A stretch of 64,000 bases of DNA. Source: Rhodanobacter sp. (GTDB lineage Bacteria; Pseudomonadota; Gammaproteobacteria; Xanthomonadales; Rhodanobacteraceae). A model generated the notes under the pieces. The model was not told the origin of the DNA and did not search any database. It worked only from the letters and a program-made list of their open reading frames with translations. Position 1 is the stretch's first letter; every line of letters begins with the position of its first letter. Location of the stretch: assembly GCA_040371205.1 (NCBI GenBank), contig AP031382.1, positions 2,353,562 to 2,417,561 of the forward strand, given 5' to 3'. Shown one piece after another: positions 23,601 to 31,342 of this stretch. The position numbers and the translations under genes are program-made.

Positions 23601-24003
23601 GCAGGCCGCATGGGTGCGCCTGCATACGGACGGCTTCCAGGAGCACGGCGGCATGGCGGACCTGTCCGGCGACGGCGTGCGCCGCTCGGTCGGCTACAGC
23701 ACGTTGGGCGCGCGCGTGGCGACCGGCTTCCCGTTCCTCGGCAACCAGCAGGTGAGCGCGCATGCCATGCTGGGTTGGCAACGTGCCTGGGGCCGCAACG
23801 GCACGGCTACCACGGTGGCCTTTGCCGACGGCACGCCGTTCGTGGTGGACGGCTTGCCGATCGCCCGCGATGCGCTGGCCGCCGACGCCGGGCTCACCCT
23901 GCAGGTGGCCAAGCATGCGGCGCTGGACCTCTCCTGGCACGGCCAGTTCGCCCACACGTCGGCGGACAGCGGCTTCCGCGGCAGCTTCGACTGGGAGTTC
24001 TGA
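20623..24003 (+). CDS. Autotransporter with pepsin-like aspartic protease passenger
   Basis: 1,126 aa from a GTG at 20623 (GGGGTG 8 nt upstream). An in-frame ATG at 20581 would only lengthen the leader. Signal peptide LRPLPLALACLLAPMHAAFA-DD. Residues ~31-430 carry two aspartic-protease signatures: YLFDTGSDSFNI (Asp67) and MTLFDTGTPNIML (Asp296), 229 residues apart, like the two lobes of A1 pepsins. Residues ~440-720 are passenger-associated beta-helix repeats (LSGTNTYTGATEVAQGGWLA, LTGDNTFTGATGIGAGAELD). The last ~260 residues are an autotransporter barrel ending in FDWEF. The predicted role is a surface or shed protease. The pepsin assignment rests on the motifs and spacing, not a full alignment. 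Pepsin-like enzymes are uncommon in bacteria. Confidence 0.85.
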   Translation: MNKINLRPLPLALACLLAPMHAAFADDASTSIPLDLIQENYGGGQYGYRLGIYVGVNGAKPEEYLFDTGSDSFNIDVGHGSPAWFPSQSGAAQSAPYAYLYGNGTYGYWQTSTTVASVQFYNSSTGAQAASYGTPQGMPVATATDWLITPQSAGGDTLGPAITTQNGVTLYQDLTWQQNLDQGNAPEEGLFYGTFGAGDFGNGVPGMLSKTGYIVEANGTGKAPGSCAQACLIEGLTPALRAQFLSVAPWIPTNGQTTPFPLSGAPSAWQFDTAFLYTLTDSKGNSVSAPMMTLFDTGTPNIMLIDNGDLGLVSTEEAAGNINQYGDLVPGITLTATGLAVTANGLVISGLPTSVTSGDDSQGDYSNVVTLGAYGGFPDAAIYGLSFFMHNAVMYDLQNQATGYTPFYITTANITTGFTVTPDMGPLGLAGTISGSGPLQVSAGGIADLSGTNTYTGATEVAQGGWLALAGPGSIAASSDVHVDGYFDISRTWQTTAVQSLSGAGLVQLGDTTLDLTDASGSFSGQIADGGIGGGSGGRLIVSGGRETLTGDNTFTGATGIGAGAELDLEGSLASGAINLGTLADNGSILGNVANSGLVIGHGRIGGSLANTGTVAPGNGPGQYQTLTVGGDYTQGAGSSYLVQLDPTQAGVSSLLAVGGSATLTNGAGIGLSSVAGGFYRAGMRYTVLDAQNGLSGNYQLIDDGALSAVLGVTPSYDADHVYLTVVQSRPLTAVGGTPNEMATLGAVQSFAAQATAGSLPAAASVHATAWRAAAVGSTPGGAVFSALANLPTDAAVRAAADQLSGEIHATTQGVLLEDSRYVRDAVTGRLRQADEGTLAATNGPSVQDGKGGLAWWGQFVGEWGQHDSDGNAAATKHTSGGLLLGADHALGEHSRLGLAAGYTQTSLNTAARGSSMSSRDLDLSAYIGTQLGNLGLRAGAAYGWHALDGTRLITVPGLDGHELSRYDAGTAQVFGEAGYRFTFKHATLEPFAQAAWVRLHTDGFQEHGGMADLSGDGVRRSVGYSTLGARVATGFPFLGNQQVSAHAMLGWQRAWGRNGTATTVAFADGTPFVVDGLPIARDALAADAGLTLQVAKHAALDLSWHGQFAHTSADSGFRGSFDWEF

Positions 24004-24111
24004 CCAGGCCACGCCGGCGCACGCCTCGTGCGTGCGCCGGCGGGTTGCCGCGGCGCTTGCATGCGGTGTGCCTGATGTACCATCCGGGGTTCGCACTCAG
24101 GGGGAAAACCG

Positions 24112-25155
24112 ATGTCGAATCGCGACCTGGAATCGCTGCTGGCGCCGCTGGACGACGAGGCGCCGAGCGGCCCCGATCTGGAATACGACCCGGAGTTCCA
24201 GAACCTCGAACGCACCGCCACGCCCAAGGCCGAGCGCGCGGTGGGCGACAGCGTAAAAACCGCTGAAGAGCCCGACTGGGAAAAGGTGAACAGCCTGGGC
24301 GAAAGCCTGTTCGGCCGCAGCCGCGACCTGCGCGTCGCCGTCCACCTCACCGCCGCGTGGACGCGCATGCACGGCCTCGCCGGCTGGGCCGACGGCCTGG
24401 CCCTGGTCCGCGGCCTGCTGGAAAACCTCTGGGACAGCGTGCACCCGCAGCTGGACGCCGAAGACGACAATGACCCCACCGCGCGCGTGAACGCGGTCAT
24501 GCCGCTGGTCGACATGCAGGGCGCGCTCGGCTACTTCCGCGCCACGCCGTTCGTGCAGTCGCCGCGGCTCGGTCGCTTCTCGCTGCGCGACCTGCGCATC
24601 GCCAACGGCACGCTGAAGGTCTCGGTGGAGGACGAATCCACCCTGCCCGGCATGACCGACATCGAAGCCTGCTGCCTGGACGGCGGCGACGAACAGCTGA
24701 TGGCCGCCGCCGGCGCAACTGCTTTGGCGATGGAGCACGCGCGCGCGATCGACGCCGCGTTCAACGACCGCATCGGTACCGCCGGCCCCGACCTCAAGCC
24801 GCTGCTGAGCGAAATCTACGAGCTGAAGAAATTTCTCGATGCCGAGGTCGCCAAACGCGCGCCGTCGGGCGACGGCGAAGCCGCGGGCGACGATGCCGGG
24901 CAAGGCGGCAGCGCCACGGGCGGCGGCGGCTCCGCCCATGCTCCCAGCGGCCGCATCGAATCGCCGCAGGACGTCATCAAGAAGCTGGACGAGATCTGCG
25001 AATACTACGAACGCCGCGAGCCCTCCAGCCCGGTGCCGCACATCCTGCGCCGCGCGCAGCGGCTGGTCGGCATGAACTTCGTCGACCTGATGAAAGATCT
25101 TGCGCCGGGCGGCCTGTCGGAATTCCAGGTCATCTCCGGCACCAGCGAGGAATAA
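24112..25155 (+). CDS. tssA: T6SS TssA (ImpA N-terminal family) baseplate/cap protein
   Basis: 347 aa. The N-terminal ImpA_N domain is clear: LLAPLDDEAPSGPDLEYDPE near the start and the LRVAVHLTAAWTRMHGLAGW helix pair at ~75-100. A Gly/Ser-rich linker (~255-285) leads to a short C-terminal helical domain (IESPQDVIKKLDEICEYYER, SSPVPHILRRAQRLVGMNFV, DLMKDLAPGG). That ending is the short-tailed TssA type. TssA organises baseplate docking and sheath-tube polymerisation. It stands alone, 18 kb from the rest of the cluster, 108 bp after the autotransporter, and on the opposite strand to the other tss genes. Confidence 0.92.
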   Translation: MSNRDLESLLAPLDDEAPSGPDLEYDPEFQNLERTATPKAERAVGDSVKTAEEPDWEKVNSLGESLFGRSRDLRVAVHLTAAWTRMHGLAGWADGLALVRGLLENLWDSVHPQLDAEDDNDPTARVNAVMPLVDMQGALGYFRATPFVQSPRLGRFSLRDLRIANGTLKVSVEDESTLPGMTDIEACCLDGGDEQLMAAAGATALAMEHARAIDAAFNDRIGTAGPDLKPLLSEIYELKKFLDAEVAKRAPSGDGEAAGDDAGQGGSATGGGGSAHAPSGRIESPQDVIKKLDEICEYYERREPSSPVPHILRRAQRLVGMNFVDLMKDLAPGGLSEFQVISGTSEE

Positions 25156-25234
25156 GGCGACCGTACCCTAAACAGACGCCGCAACCTGCCGAATACCCGG
25201 AACGGGATAGTCGATAACGATTACCGAGGCAGGC

Positions 25235-27448
25235 ATGGTCCATCACGACGACACGCTGATTTCGTTTGCCGACGAGCCCGGCGTGCTGGACGATGCGTCT
25301 CCCCTGCCCGACGCCGTATGGCACGTATTTATCGTCGATGACGAACCCGACGTGCATGCAGCCACCAAGCTGGCGCTCAAGGGCATCCATGTGGAAGGGC
25401 GCGGCCTCGCCTTCAGCCATGCCCACTCGGCAGCGCAGGCCATGGAGCTGCTGGCCAGGCCCAACGACTTTGCCGTGGCCTTCATCGACGTGGTCATGGA
25501 AAGCGGCGATGCCGGCCTGCATCTGGTGCGGCTGATCCGCGAAAACCTGCACAACCACTCGCTGCGCATCGTGCTGCGCACCGGCCAGCCGGGCTATGCG
25601 CCGGAAATCGACACCATCCGGCAATACGACATCAACGACTACCGCACCAAGTCCGAGCTGACCCAGGTGCGGCTGTTCACCTGCCTGACCATGGCCGTGC
25701 GCGCCTATGCGCAGATCCGGCAGATGGAGGCCGGCCGGCGCGGCCTGGAGCAGATCCTCGCGGCGTCCGTCGAACTGGGCAAGCCGGTGGGACTGAAAAA
25801 GTTCGCCAGCGGCGTGGTCACCCAGCTGTGTGCCCTGCTCAACGTGGACACGCGGTGCCTGGTGTGCGCCGCCATGCATCCCGCCGAATACACGCCATAC
25901 GTACTGGCAGCCGGCGGCAGCTACAGCGGGTGGATCGGCCTGCCGCTGCGGGACGTCCCCGAAGCACGGGTACGCGACAGCCTGCAGCACACGCTGCTGC
26001 GGCGAGGACATGCGCTGGGCGACGGCGCCAGCCTGTATTTCCAGGGCTACGACGGCCAGGCCCTGGCCGCCTTCGTCGACGTGCAGCGCCCCCTGCGGCC
26101 GCTGGAAAAGGAACTGCTCGAAGTGTTCTGCAGCAATATCTCGGTGGCCTTCGAGAACCTGCAGCTCTACCTCAACATCAACGACCTGGCCTTCAATGAC
26201 ACTCTGGTGCACCTGCCCAACCGCAATGCGCTGGTGCAGGCCATCGACGAACGCGGGCCGCAACCGACCACCCTCGCGCTGGTCGACCTGGACGGTTTCG
26301 CCGACATCAACAGCATCCTCGACGACAGTTTCGGCGACGCCGTGCTGCAGTCCGTGGCGCTCAAGCTGCGCCACGCCTTCCCGGACGAAACCATGGTGGC
26401 GCGGCTGGGCGGCGACCTGTTCGGCGTGCACGGCCCGACCGGCCAGGTCACGCCGGAACGCATCGCCGCGGTGTTCGCCGAGCCGTTTGCGACGGACGAC
26501 AACGAGCCCATGCGGCTATCCGCCACCACCGGCCTGGTGCGCCTGTCCGGCGAGCCGCAGCCCGGCGTGGCCGTGCTGAAGAACGCGGGCGCCGCGTTGA
26601 AGCAGGCCAAGCGCTTCCGGCGCGGCAAGGCGTTGTACTTCGAGGCCGTGCAAGCCGATGCCGCGCGCGAGCGCATCCAGATGCTCAACCGGTTGCGCAT
26701 GTCGTTCTCCGAGGACCATCTGTTACTCCACTACCAGCCTTTGGTGCGCCTGAAGGACAACCGTGTCGTCGGTGCCGAGGCGCTGCTGCGCTGGAAAAGC
26801 CCGGACGGCAGCTTCATCCCGCCGGACCGGTTCGTGCCCATCGCCGAGCAATCGGGCCTGATGATTCCGCTCGGCGAATGGGTGGCGCGTACCGCCATGC
26901 GCTGGCGCGCCGGGCTGCGCGGCCGTGTGGACGAGGACTTCCGGGTGGCGATCAACGTCTCGCGCATCCAGTTCGCCGAACCCGAGTTCGCGCAGCGGCT
27001 GCTTGCGATCCTGGATGCCTCGGGCCTGCAGGGCGCGCAGGTGGAAATCGAACTCACCGAGTCCGTCGCCATCGACAACCTCGACACGCTGACGACGAAG
27101 CTGCAGATGCTGCGCAACCGCGGCATCCGCGTGGCGATGGACGACTTCGGCACGGGCTATTCGTCGCTGAGCGTGATCCAGCGCCTGCAACTTGATCGCC
27201 TCAAGATCGACCGCAGCTTCGTCAGCGGCGACCAGGTGGACGGCGGCTCCTTCGAGATCGCCCGCACCGTGATCGCGATGGCCGACCACCTGCGCCTGTC
27301 CACCATCGCCGAAGGCGTGGAAACGCAGACGCAATGCGACGCCATGCTGGCGGCGGGTTGCCAGGAAGGGCAAGGCTATCTGTTCTCGCGACCGCTGGGC
27401 GAGGCGGAATTCGTCGCATGGCTGCAGGGTCGGAGGAGTCCGCGCTGA
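25235..27448 (+). CDS. REC-DUF3369-GGDEF(degenerate)-EAL cyclic-di-GMP phosphodiesterase
   Basis: 737 aa. The receiver domain (~28-150) has the acidic pocket VDDEPD, phospho-acceptor Asp85 (AFIDVVMES) and Lys139. A DUF3369 module (~165-315) follows. The GGDEF-like domain (~320-460) reads GGDLF at 392-396, so diguanylate cyclase activity is unlikely. The EAL domain (~475-735) keeps EALLRW (Glu515), INVSRIQF, ELTESV, MDDFGTGYSSL, LKIDRSF and EGVET, so it is probably an active c-di-GMP phosphodiesterase. The next gene, 36 bp downstream, is a histidine kinase and its likely partner. Together they would lower c-di-GMP in response to a signal, affecting the adhesins encoded nearby (inference). Confidence 0.92.
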   Translation: MVHHDDTLISFADEPGVLDDASPLPDAVWHVFIVDDEPDVHAATKLALKGIHVEGRGLAFSHAHSAAQAMELLARPNDFAVAFIDVVMESGDAGLHLVRLIRENLHNHSLRIVLRTGQPGYAPEIDTIRQYDINDYRTKSELTQVRLFTCLTMAVRAYAQIRQMEAGRRGLEQILAASVELGKPVGLKKFASGVVTQLCALLNVDTRCLVCAAMHPAEYTPYVLAAGGSYSGWIGLPLRDVPEARVRDSLQHTLLRRGHALGDGASLYFQGYDGQALAAFVDVQRPLRPLEKELLEVFCSNISVAFENLQLYLNINDLAFNDTLVHLPNRNALVQAIDERGPQPTTLALVDLDGFADINSILDDSFGDAVLQSVALKLRHAFPDETMVARLGGDLFGVHGPTGQVTPERIAAVFAEPFATDDNEPMRLSATTGLVRLSGEPQPGVAVLKNAGAALKQAKRFRRGKALYFEAVQADAARERIQMLNRLRMSFSEDHLLLHYQPLVRLKDNRVVGAEALLRWKSPDGSFIPPDRFVPIAEQSGLMIPLGEWVARTAMRWRAGLRGRVDEDFRVAINVSRIQFAEPEFAQRLLAILDASGLQGAQVEIELTESVAIDNLDTLTTKLQMLRNRGIRVAMDDFGTGYSSLSVIQRLQLDRLKIDRSFVSGDQVDGGSFEIARTVIAMADHLRLSTIAEGVETQTQCDAMLAAGCQEGQGYLFSRPLGEAEFVAWLQGRRSPR

Positions 27449-27484
27449 GCGCTCGGGCCGGAAAGGCAAAACGGGCAACGCACC

Positions 27485-30178
27485 ATGACCCATTCCATCG
27501 CACTCGAACAGGCGCCGGTCGACGAAAAGCGCTTCGCCAACATCGACCGCCGGATGGCCCTGGCGTTCGGGCTGCTGATCTTTTCGCTGATGCTGGCGGT
27601 GTTGCTGGCCGGTGGCTGGTATGCGCGCACTCTCCTGACGCACGACCGGAACCGGCAGGCATCGGCCACCGCGCACCTGCTGGCCGACGTTCTGGGCCGT
27701 GCCGACGTCTCCGGCAAACACCCAGCGCTCCAGCTTCTGCAGCGGATGCAGGAGGAGCAACCGGGGTTTGCCTATCTGCGGCTGCTGGACCGCCAGGGGA
27801 CGATCATCGCGGACAGCAACCCGCACCCTTCCGACATCGGGAAACCAAGCGACGTCGCCCCCCTGATCGCCGGCGCGGCGCCGGCATGGTCGCGCGACGT
27901 GCCGGGCGCCGACGGCACGCAGGTGCGCGAGATCAGCGTCCCCTACCGCAACCGCGCGGGCGAGATCCAGGGCGTACTCCAGATCGGCACGCCGGAAAAC
28001 CCGGGGCAGGCTTCGTTGCGTAAAGCCGTGTTCCTGGGGTTCGTGCTGCTGGGCCTGCTGCTGCTCGTCGGCATCCTGGCCACTTCACGCATCAGCCGGA
28101 ACTTCGGCCAACCCATGCGTCGGTTGGCGGCCAACATGGCGCGCGAACGCCTGCGCCTGGCCAACATCCTCGATGCCATGCACGCCGGCACCTGGGAGTG
28201 GCATGTCGCCACCGACAAGATCACGCCCAACCAGCGCTGGGCCGAGATCATGGGTTACACGCTCGAAGAGTTGCAGCCCGTCGACAGCCGGACTTTCGAG
28301 CGACTGGGCCATCCCGAGGATCTGGCGCGTCGCCGGGAAAGCATCGAGGAGCATCTTGCCGGCAGGCAGGAAAGCTACGCCTGCGAAATCCGCATGCGCC
28401 ACAAGATGGGGCATTGGGTGTGGGTGCTGGACAGCGGGCGCGTCGCCGAGCGCAGCACGGACGGGCGGCCGCTGTGCCTCATGGGCGCCTCGCTGGACAT
28501 CACCAAGCGCAAGCGCGCGGAAGAGGCGCTGCGCGAAGAAAGCGAGCGTTTCGTGGCGCTGGCGCGGATTTCCAACACCGGCGTGTGGGAGTGGGACGAC
28601 ACCACCGGCACCGAATGGGCCAGCCCGGAATACTTCAGCATGCTGGGCCGCCGCGCCGAGGACTTTCCCGACGTCAGCGATGTCTGGCTGAAACTGATAC
28701 ACCCGGACGACAAGGAGCGCGCCACCCGCAGCTTCGCCGCCTACCTCGCGGGCGGCTCGCAGGGCATGTACGAGACGGAGTTCCGCCTGCAGCACGCCAA
28801 CGGCGAATGGGTCTGGATCTGGTCGCGCGGCAGCGCATTGCGCGACGCCGACGAGCGCCCCACCGGCAAGACGCTGGGCACCCACATCAACGTCACCTCG
28901 CTCAAGCAGGCCCAGGCCGTGCTGCGCGAGAGCCAGGAGCACCTGCGGCTGATCAGCGACAACCTGCCGGACACCATGGTGTTCCAGCTCGACTGCGGCG
29001 AGTCCGGCGAGTTGCGCAGGTTCACCTATCTCAGCGACGGCGTGCAGCGCCTGTACGGCTTGTCGACCAACGCCGTGCTGCGCGACGCCTCGCTGCTCCA
29101 CGCAAAGATCGTTCCCGAAGACCGCCGCGCATTGGACGCACGGGAACGCGAGTGCATCGCGCAGCTGAAGGATTTCAGCATGGAAGTGCGCTGCTCGACA
29201 CCCGACGGCCGCATGCGCTGGATCATGATCACCTCGTCGCCGCGACGCACGGACGACGGCCATGTGGTGTTCGACGGCCTGGAAATCGACATCACCGAAC
29301 GCAAGCGTCACGAAGAGAAAACCCGCGAGCTCAACACCCTGCTGGAGCAGCGCGTCGTCGAACGGACGGCCGAACTCAGCGCCGCGCTGGACGGCCTGCG
29401 CGATACCCGGGACCAGCTGCTGCAAAGCGATAAACTGGCCTCGTTGGGCGCCCTGGTGGCCGGCGTGGCGCACGAACTCAACACGCCCATCGGCACCGCC
29501 GTCACGGTGGCGTCGACCCTGGTGCAGACCCACAAGCGCTTCCGGCGCCTCGCCGAAAGCGGCCTTACCCGCAGCGCGCTGGCCGAATACCTGGGCGACG
29601 TGGAGGAAGGCGGTCTGATCATCGAACGCAGCCTCGCGCGCGCCGCCGAGCTGATCGGCGGATTCAAGCAACTCGCGGTGGACCAGACCAGCTACCAGCG
29701 CCGTTCCTTCACGCTCGACGACGTAGTGCAGGAAATCGCCATGACGATGCGCCCGGCGCTGCGCAAGACGCCGTTCGAGCTGCACACGGAGATTCCGCAG
29801 GGCCTGGCACTGGACAGCTTCCCCGGGCCGCTCGGCCAGGTGCTCATCAACCTGATCAACAACGCCATCGTGCATGCCTTCGAAGGACGCGACCGCGGCA
29901 GCATCGCCCTGCATGCCGCCCCTGCCGAAGAAGACTGGGTGACCCTCACCGTGGGCGACGACGGCATCGGCATTTCCGCGCAGAACCAGCCGAAGGTCTT
30001 CGATCCGTTCTTCACCACCAAGCTCGGCAAGGGCGGTTCCGGGCTGGGGCTGCACATCACCTACACCCTGGTCACCGGCCTGCTCGGTGGGCGCATCGAG
30101 CTGGAAAGCACGCCGGAGCAAGGCAGCCGCTTCATCCTGCACCTGCCGCTGGTGGCGCCGGCGCTCGCCAACCGCTAG
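27485..30178 (+). CDS. Multi-PAS membrane sensor histidine kinase
   Basis: 897 aa. TM1 at ~24-46 and TM2 at ~181-202 enclose a periplasmic sensor of ~135 residues. Three PAS/PAC units follow in the cytosol: ~219-340 (GTWEWHVATDKITPN; GASLDITKRKRAEEAL), ~350-475 (TGVWEWDDTTGTEWAS; HINVTSLKQA) and ~480-605. A coiled coil leads to His663 in VAGVAHELNTPIGTAV. The HATPase has an N box (LINLINNAIVHAF), G1 (VGDDGIGI) and G2 (GKGGSGLGLHI). No receiver is attached, and the REC-EAL protein upstream in the same probable operon is the obvious target. The kinase appears intact. Confidence 0.93.
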   Translation: MTHSIALEQAPVDEKRFANIDRRMALAFGLLIFSLMLAVLLAGGWYARTLLTHDRNRQASATAHLLADVLGRADVSGKHPALQLLQRMQEEQPGFAYLRLLDRQGTIIADSNPHPSDIGKPSDVAPLIAGAAPAWSRDVPGADGTQVREISVPYRNRAGEIQGVLQIGTPENPGQASLRKAVFLGFVLLGLLLLVGILATSRISRNFGQPMRRLAANMARERLRLANILDAMHAGTWEWHVATDKITPNQRWAEIMGYTLEELQPVDSRTFERLGHPEDLARRRESIEEHLAGRQESYACEIRMRHKMGHWVWVLDSGRVAERSTDGRPLCLMGASLDITKRKRAEEALREESERFVALARISNTGVWEWDDTTGTEWASPEYFSMLGRRAEDFPDVSDVWLKLIHPDDKERATRSFAAYLAGGSQGMYETEFRLQHANGEWVWIWSRGSALRDADERPTGKTLGTHINVTSLKQAQAVLRESQEHLRLISDNLPDTMVFQLDCGESGELRRFTYLSDGVQRLYGLSTNAVLRDASLLHAKIVPEDRRALDARERECIAQLKDFSMEVRCSTPDGRMRWIMITSSPRRTDDGHVVFDGLEIDITERKRHEEKTRELNTLLEQRVVERTAELSAALDGLRDTRDQLLQSDKLASLGALVAGVAHELNTPIGTAVTVASTLVQTHKRFRRLAESGLTRSALAEYLGDVEEGGLIIERSLARAAELIGGFKQLAVDQTSYQRRSFTLDDVVQEIAMTMRPALRKTPFELHTEIPQGLALDSFPGPLGQVLINLINNAIVHAFEGRDRGSIALHAAPAEEDWVTLTVGDDGIGISAQNQPKVFDPFFTTKLGKGGSGLGLHITYTLVTGLLGGRIELESTPEQGSRFILHLPLVAPALANR

Positions 30179-30202
30179 GACGGCCGCCTTGGCGACCGGG
30201 CT

Positions 30203-31342
30203 TCAATCCACGCCGGGGCAGACCGCAGCGCCGCTGCGCGCAAACAGGGTGTGCACGCTGGGATCCCAGCTCAACGTCAGGCCGCCAGGCAGTCCGGCGG
30301 TGATGCCGGCATCGGCCGGCTGCGTGATCGGCCCGACCGTGGTCCGGTCGCCGCCGCCGAGGCGCGCCGTGGCGCTGATCGTGTAGCTCTCGGGATTCGC
30401 GCAAGCGGCCGTGTCGATAACCTGCGAGGCGCCGCCGCCGCGATGCATGATCGCCGGCAGGCTGCCGTGACCCAGGGTCAGCGTGCCCTGCCCGCGGCAA
30501 CTCGCCGTGAGCGTGTAGTCGACGGAGAGCTGCAGCGGCAACGCCACCAGCAACGTGGCCACGGCCTCCGGCTGCTTCGTGCAACCCACCAGGAAAGCCT
30601 TGCGCTGCGGCACCACGTGCAGCACATAGCCGCCCGGCTTGAGGCCTGCGGCACTCGCCAGCTTGAGCGCGATGCTCTGCGGCGTGATGCTGGTGATGAG
30701 GGGCTGCATCGGCAGCAGCTGCCCCTGCACGTCGGTCAGGCTGAGCTGCGGGTTGGCGCACTGCGGATCGAGCAGGCTCGCGCCGCGTACCACGAAGGCC
30801 AACGGCCGATCGTCGGGATGGACCACGAACAGCGGTTGCTGGTCCGGCGTCTCCACCGCGTCGATCACCGGCGCCGTCGCCTTGTCGCTGGCCGGCGCCT
30901 TGGCGAGTTGGTCGACCGCCAACGCCAGCGATGCCGCCAGCGCTTGCGCATCGCCGCCGCGGCATGCGCCGGCGGCTTTCAGGTAAGCCTGCGTGCGCAG
31001 CGCCGCAGCGTTCGCCCGCTGCGCCGCGCCCTTGACCTTGCCGTCCATGATTTCGATGGGCTGGTTCATCGCGCTGCCCAGCTGTTTGCGCAGCGCATCC
31101 TCCATCTGGCCGAGCTGCCGCACCGCGGCGTCGAGCGCCGCGTCAGGGTGCGCCTTTGCTTGCCGCGCGAGCCCCTGCTGCGCGGCATCCAGCTGCGTCA
31201 GCACGTAATCGCCGGTGGGGCGTGCCGCGTCCTGCGCCAAGGCGCAAGCGCTCCATCCTCCCATCGCCAACAGCCACAGCATGCCGGCCAACCGCGGCAG
31301 GCGGCGCAGCGTCCCGCACATACGCCGTGGCCGCTCAGTCAT
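30203..31342 (-). CDS. Secreted protein of unknown function, third gene of the two-partner secretion operon
   Basis: 379 aa. The ATG at 31342 overlaps the tpsA stop by 8 bp, implying coupled translation. The signal is MTERPRRMCGTLRRLPRLAG-MLWLLAMGGWSACALAQ. Residues ~40-160 are helical and Ala/Gln-rich (coiled-coil-like: VRQLGQMEDALRKQLGSAMN, AAQRANAAALRTQAYLKAAG). Residues ~160-379 are beta-rich with several Cys (LLDPQCANPQLSLTDVQGQL; FLVGCTKQPEAV). I do not recognise a family. The position suggests a periplasmic or surface accessory factor for TpsA export or anchoring. It is convergent with the histidine-kinase gene, 24 bp apart. Confidence 0.75.
   Translation of the reverse strand: MTERPRRMCGTLRRLPRLAGMLWLLAMGGWSACALAQDAARPTGDYVLTQLDAAQQGLARQAKAHPDAALDAAVRQLGQMEDALRKQLGSAMNQPIEIMDGKVKGAAQRANAAALRTQAYLKAAGACRGGDAQALAASLALAVDQLAKAPASDKATAPVIDAVETPDQQPLFVVHPDDRPLAFVVRGASLLDPQCANPQLSLTDVQGQLLPMQPLITSITPQSIALKLASAAGLKPGGYVLHVVPQRKAFLVGCTKQPEAVATLLVALPLQLSVDYTLTASCRGQGTLTLGHGSLPAIMHRGGGASQVIDTAACANPESYTISATARLGGGDRTTVGPITQPADAGITAGLPGGLTLSWDPSVHTLFARSGAAVCPGVD

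Noticed and set aside
20620-24096. Long minus-strand frames opposite the autotransporter.
   Set aside because: The plus-strand protein has signal peptide, motifs and barrel; the opposite frames are Arg/Ala/Gly-rich shadows.
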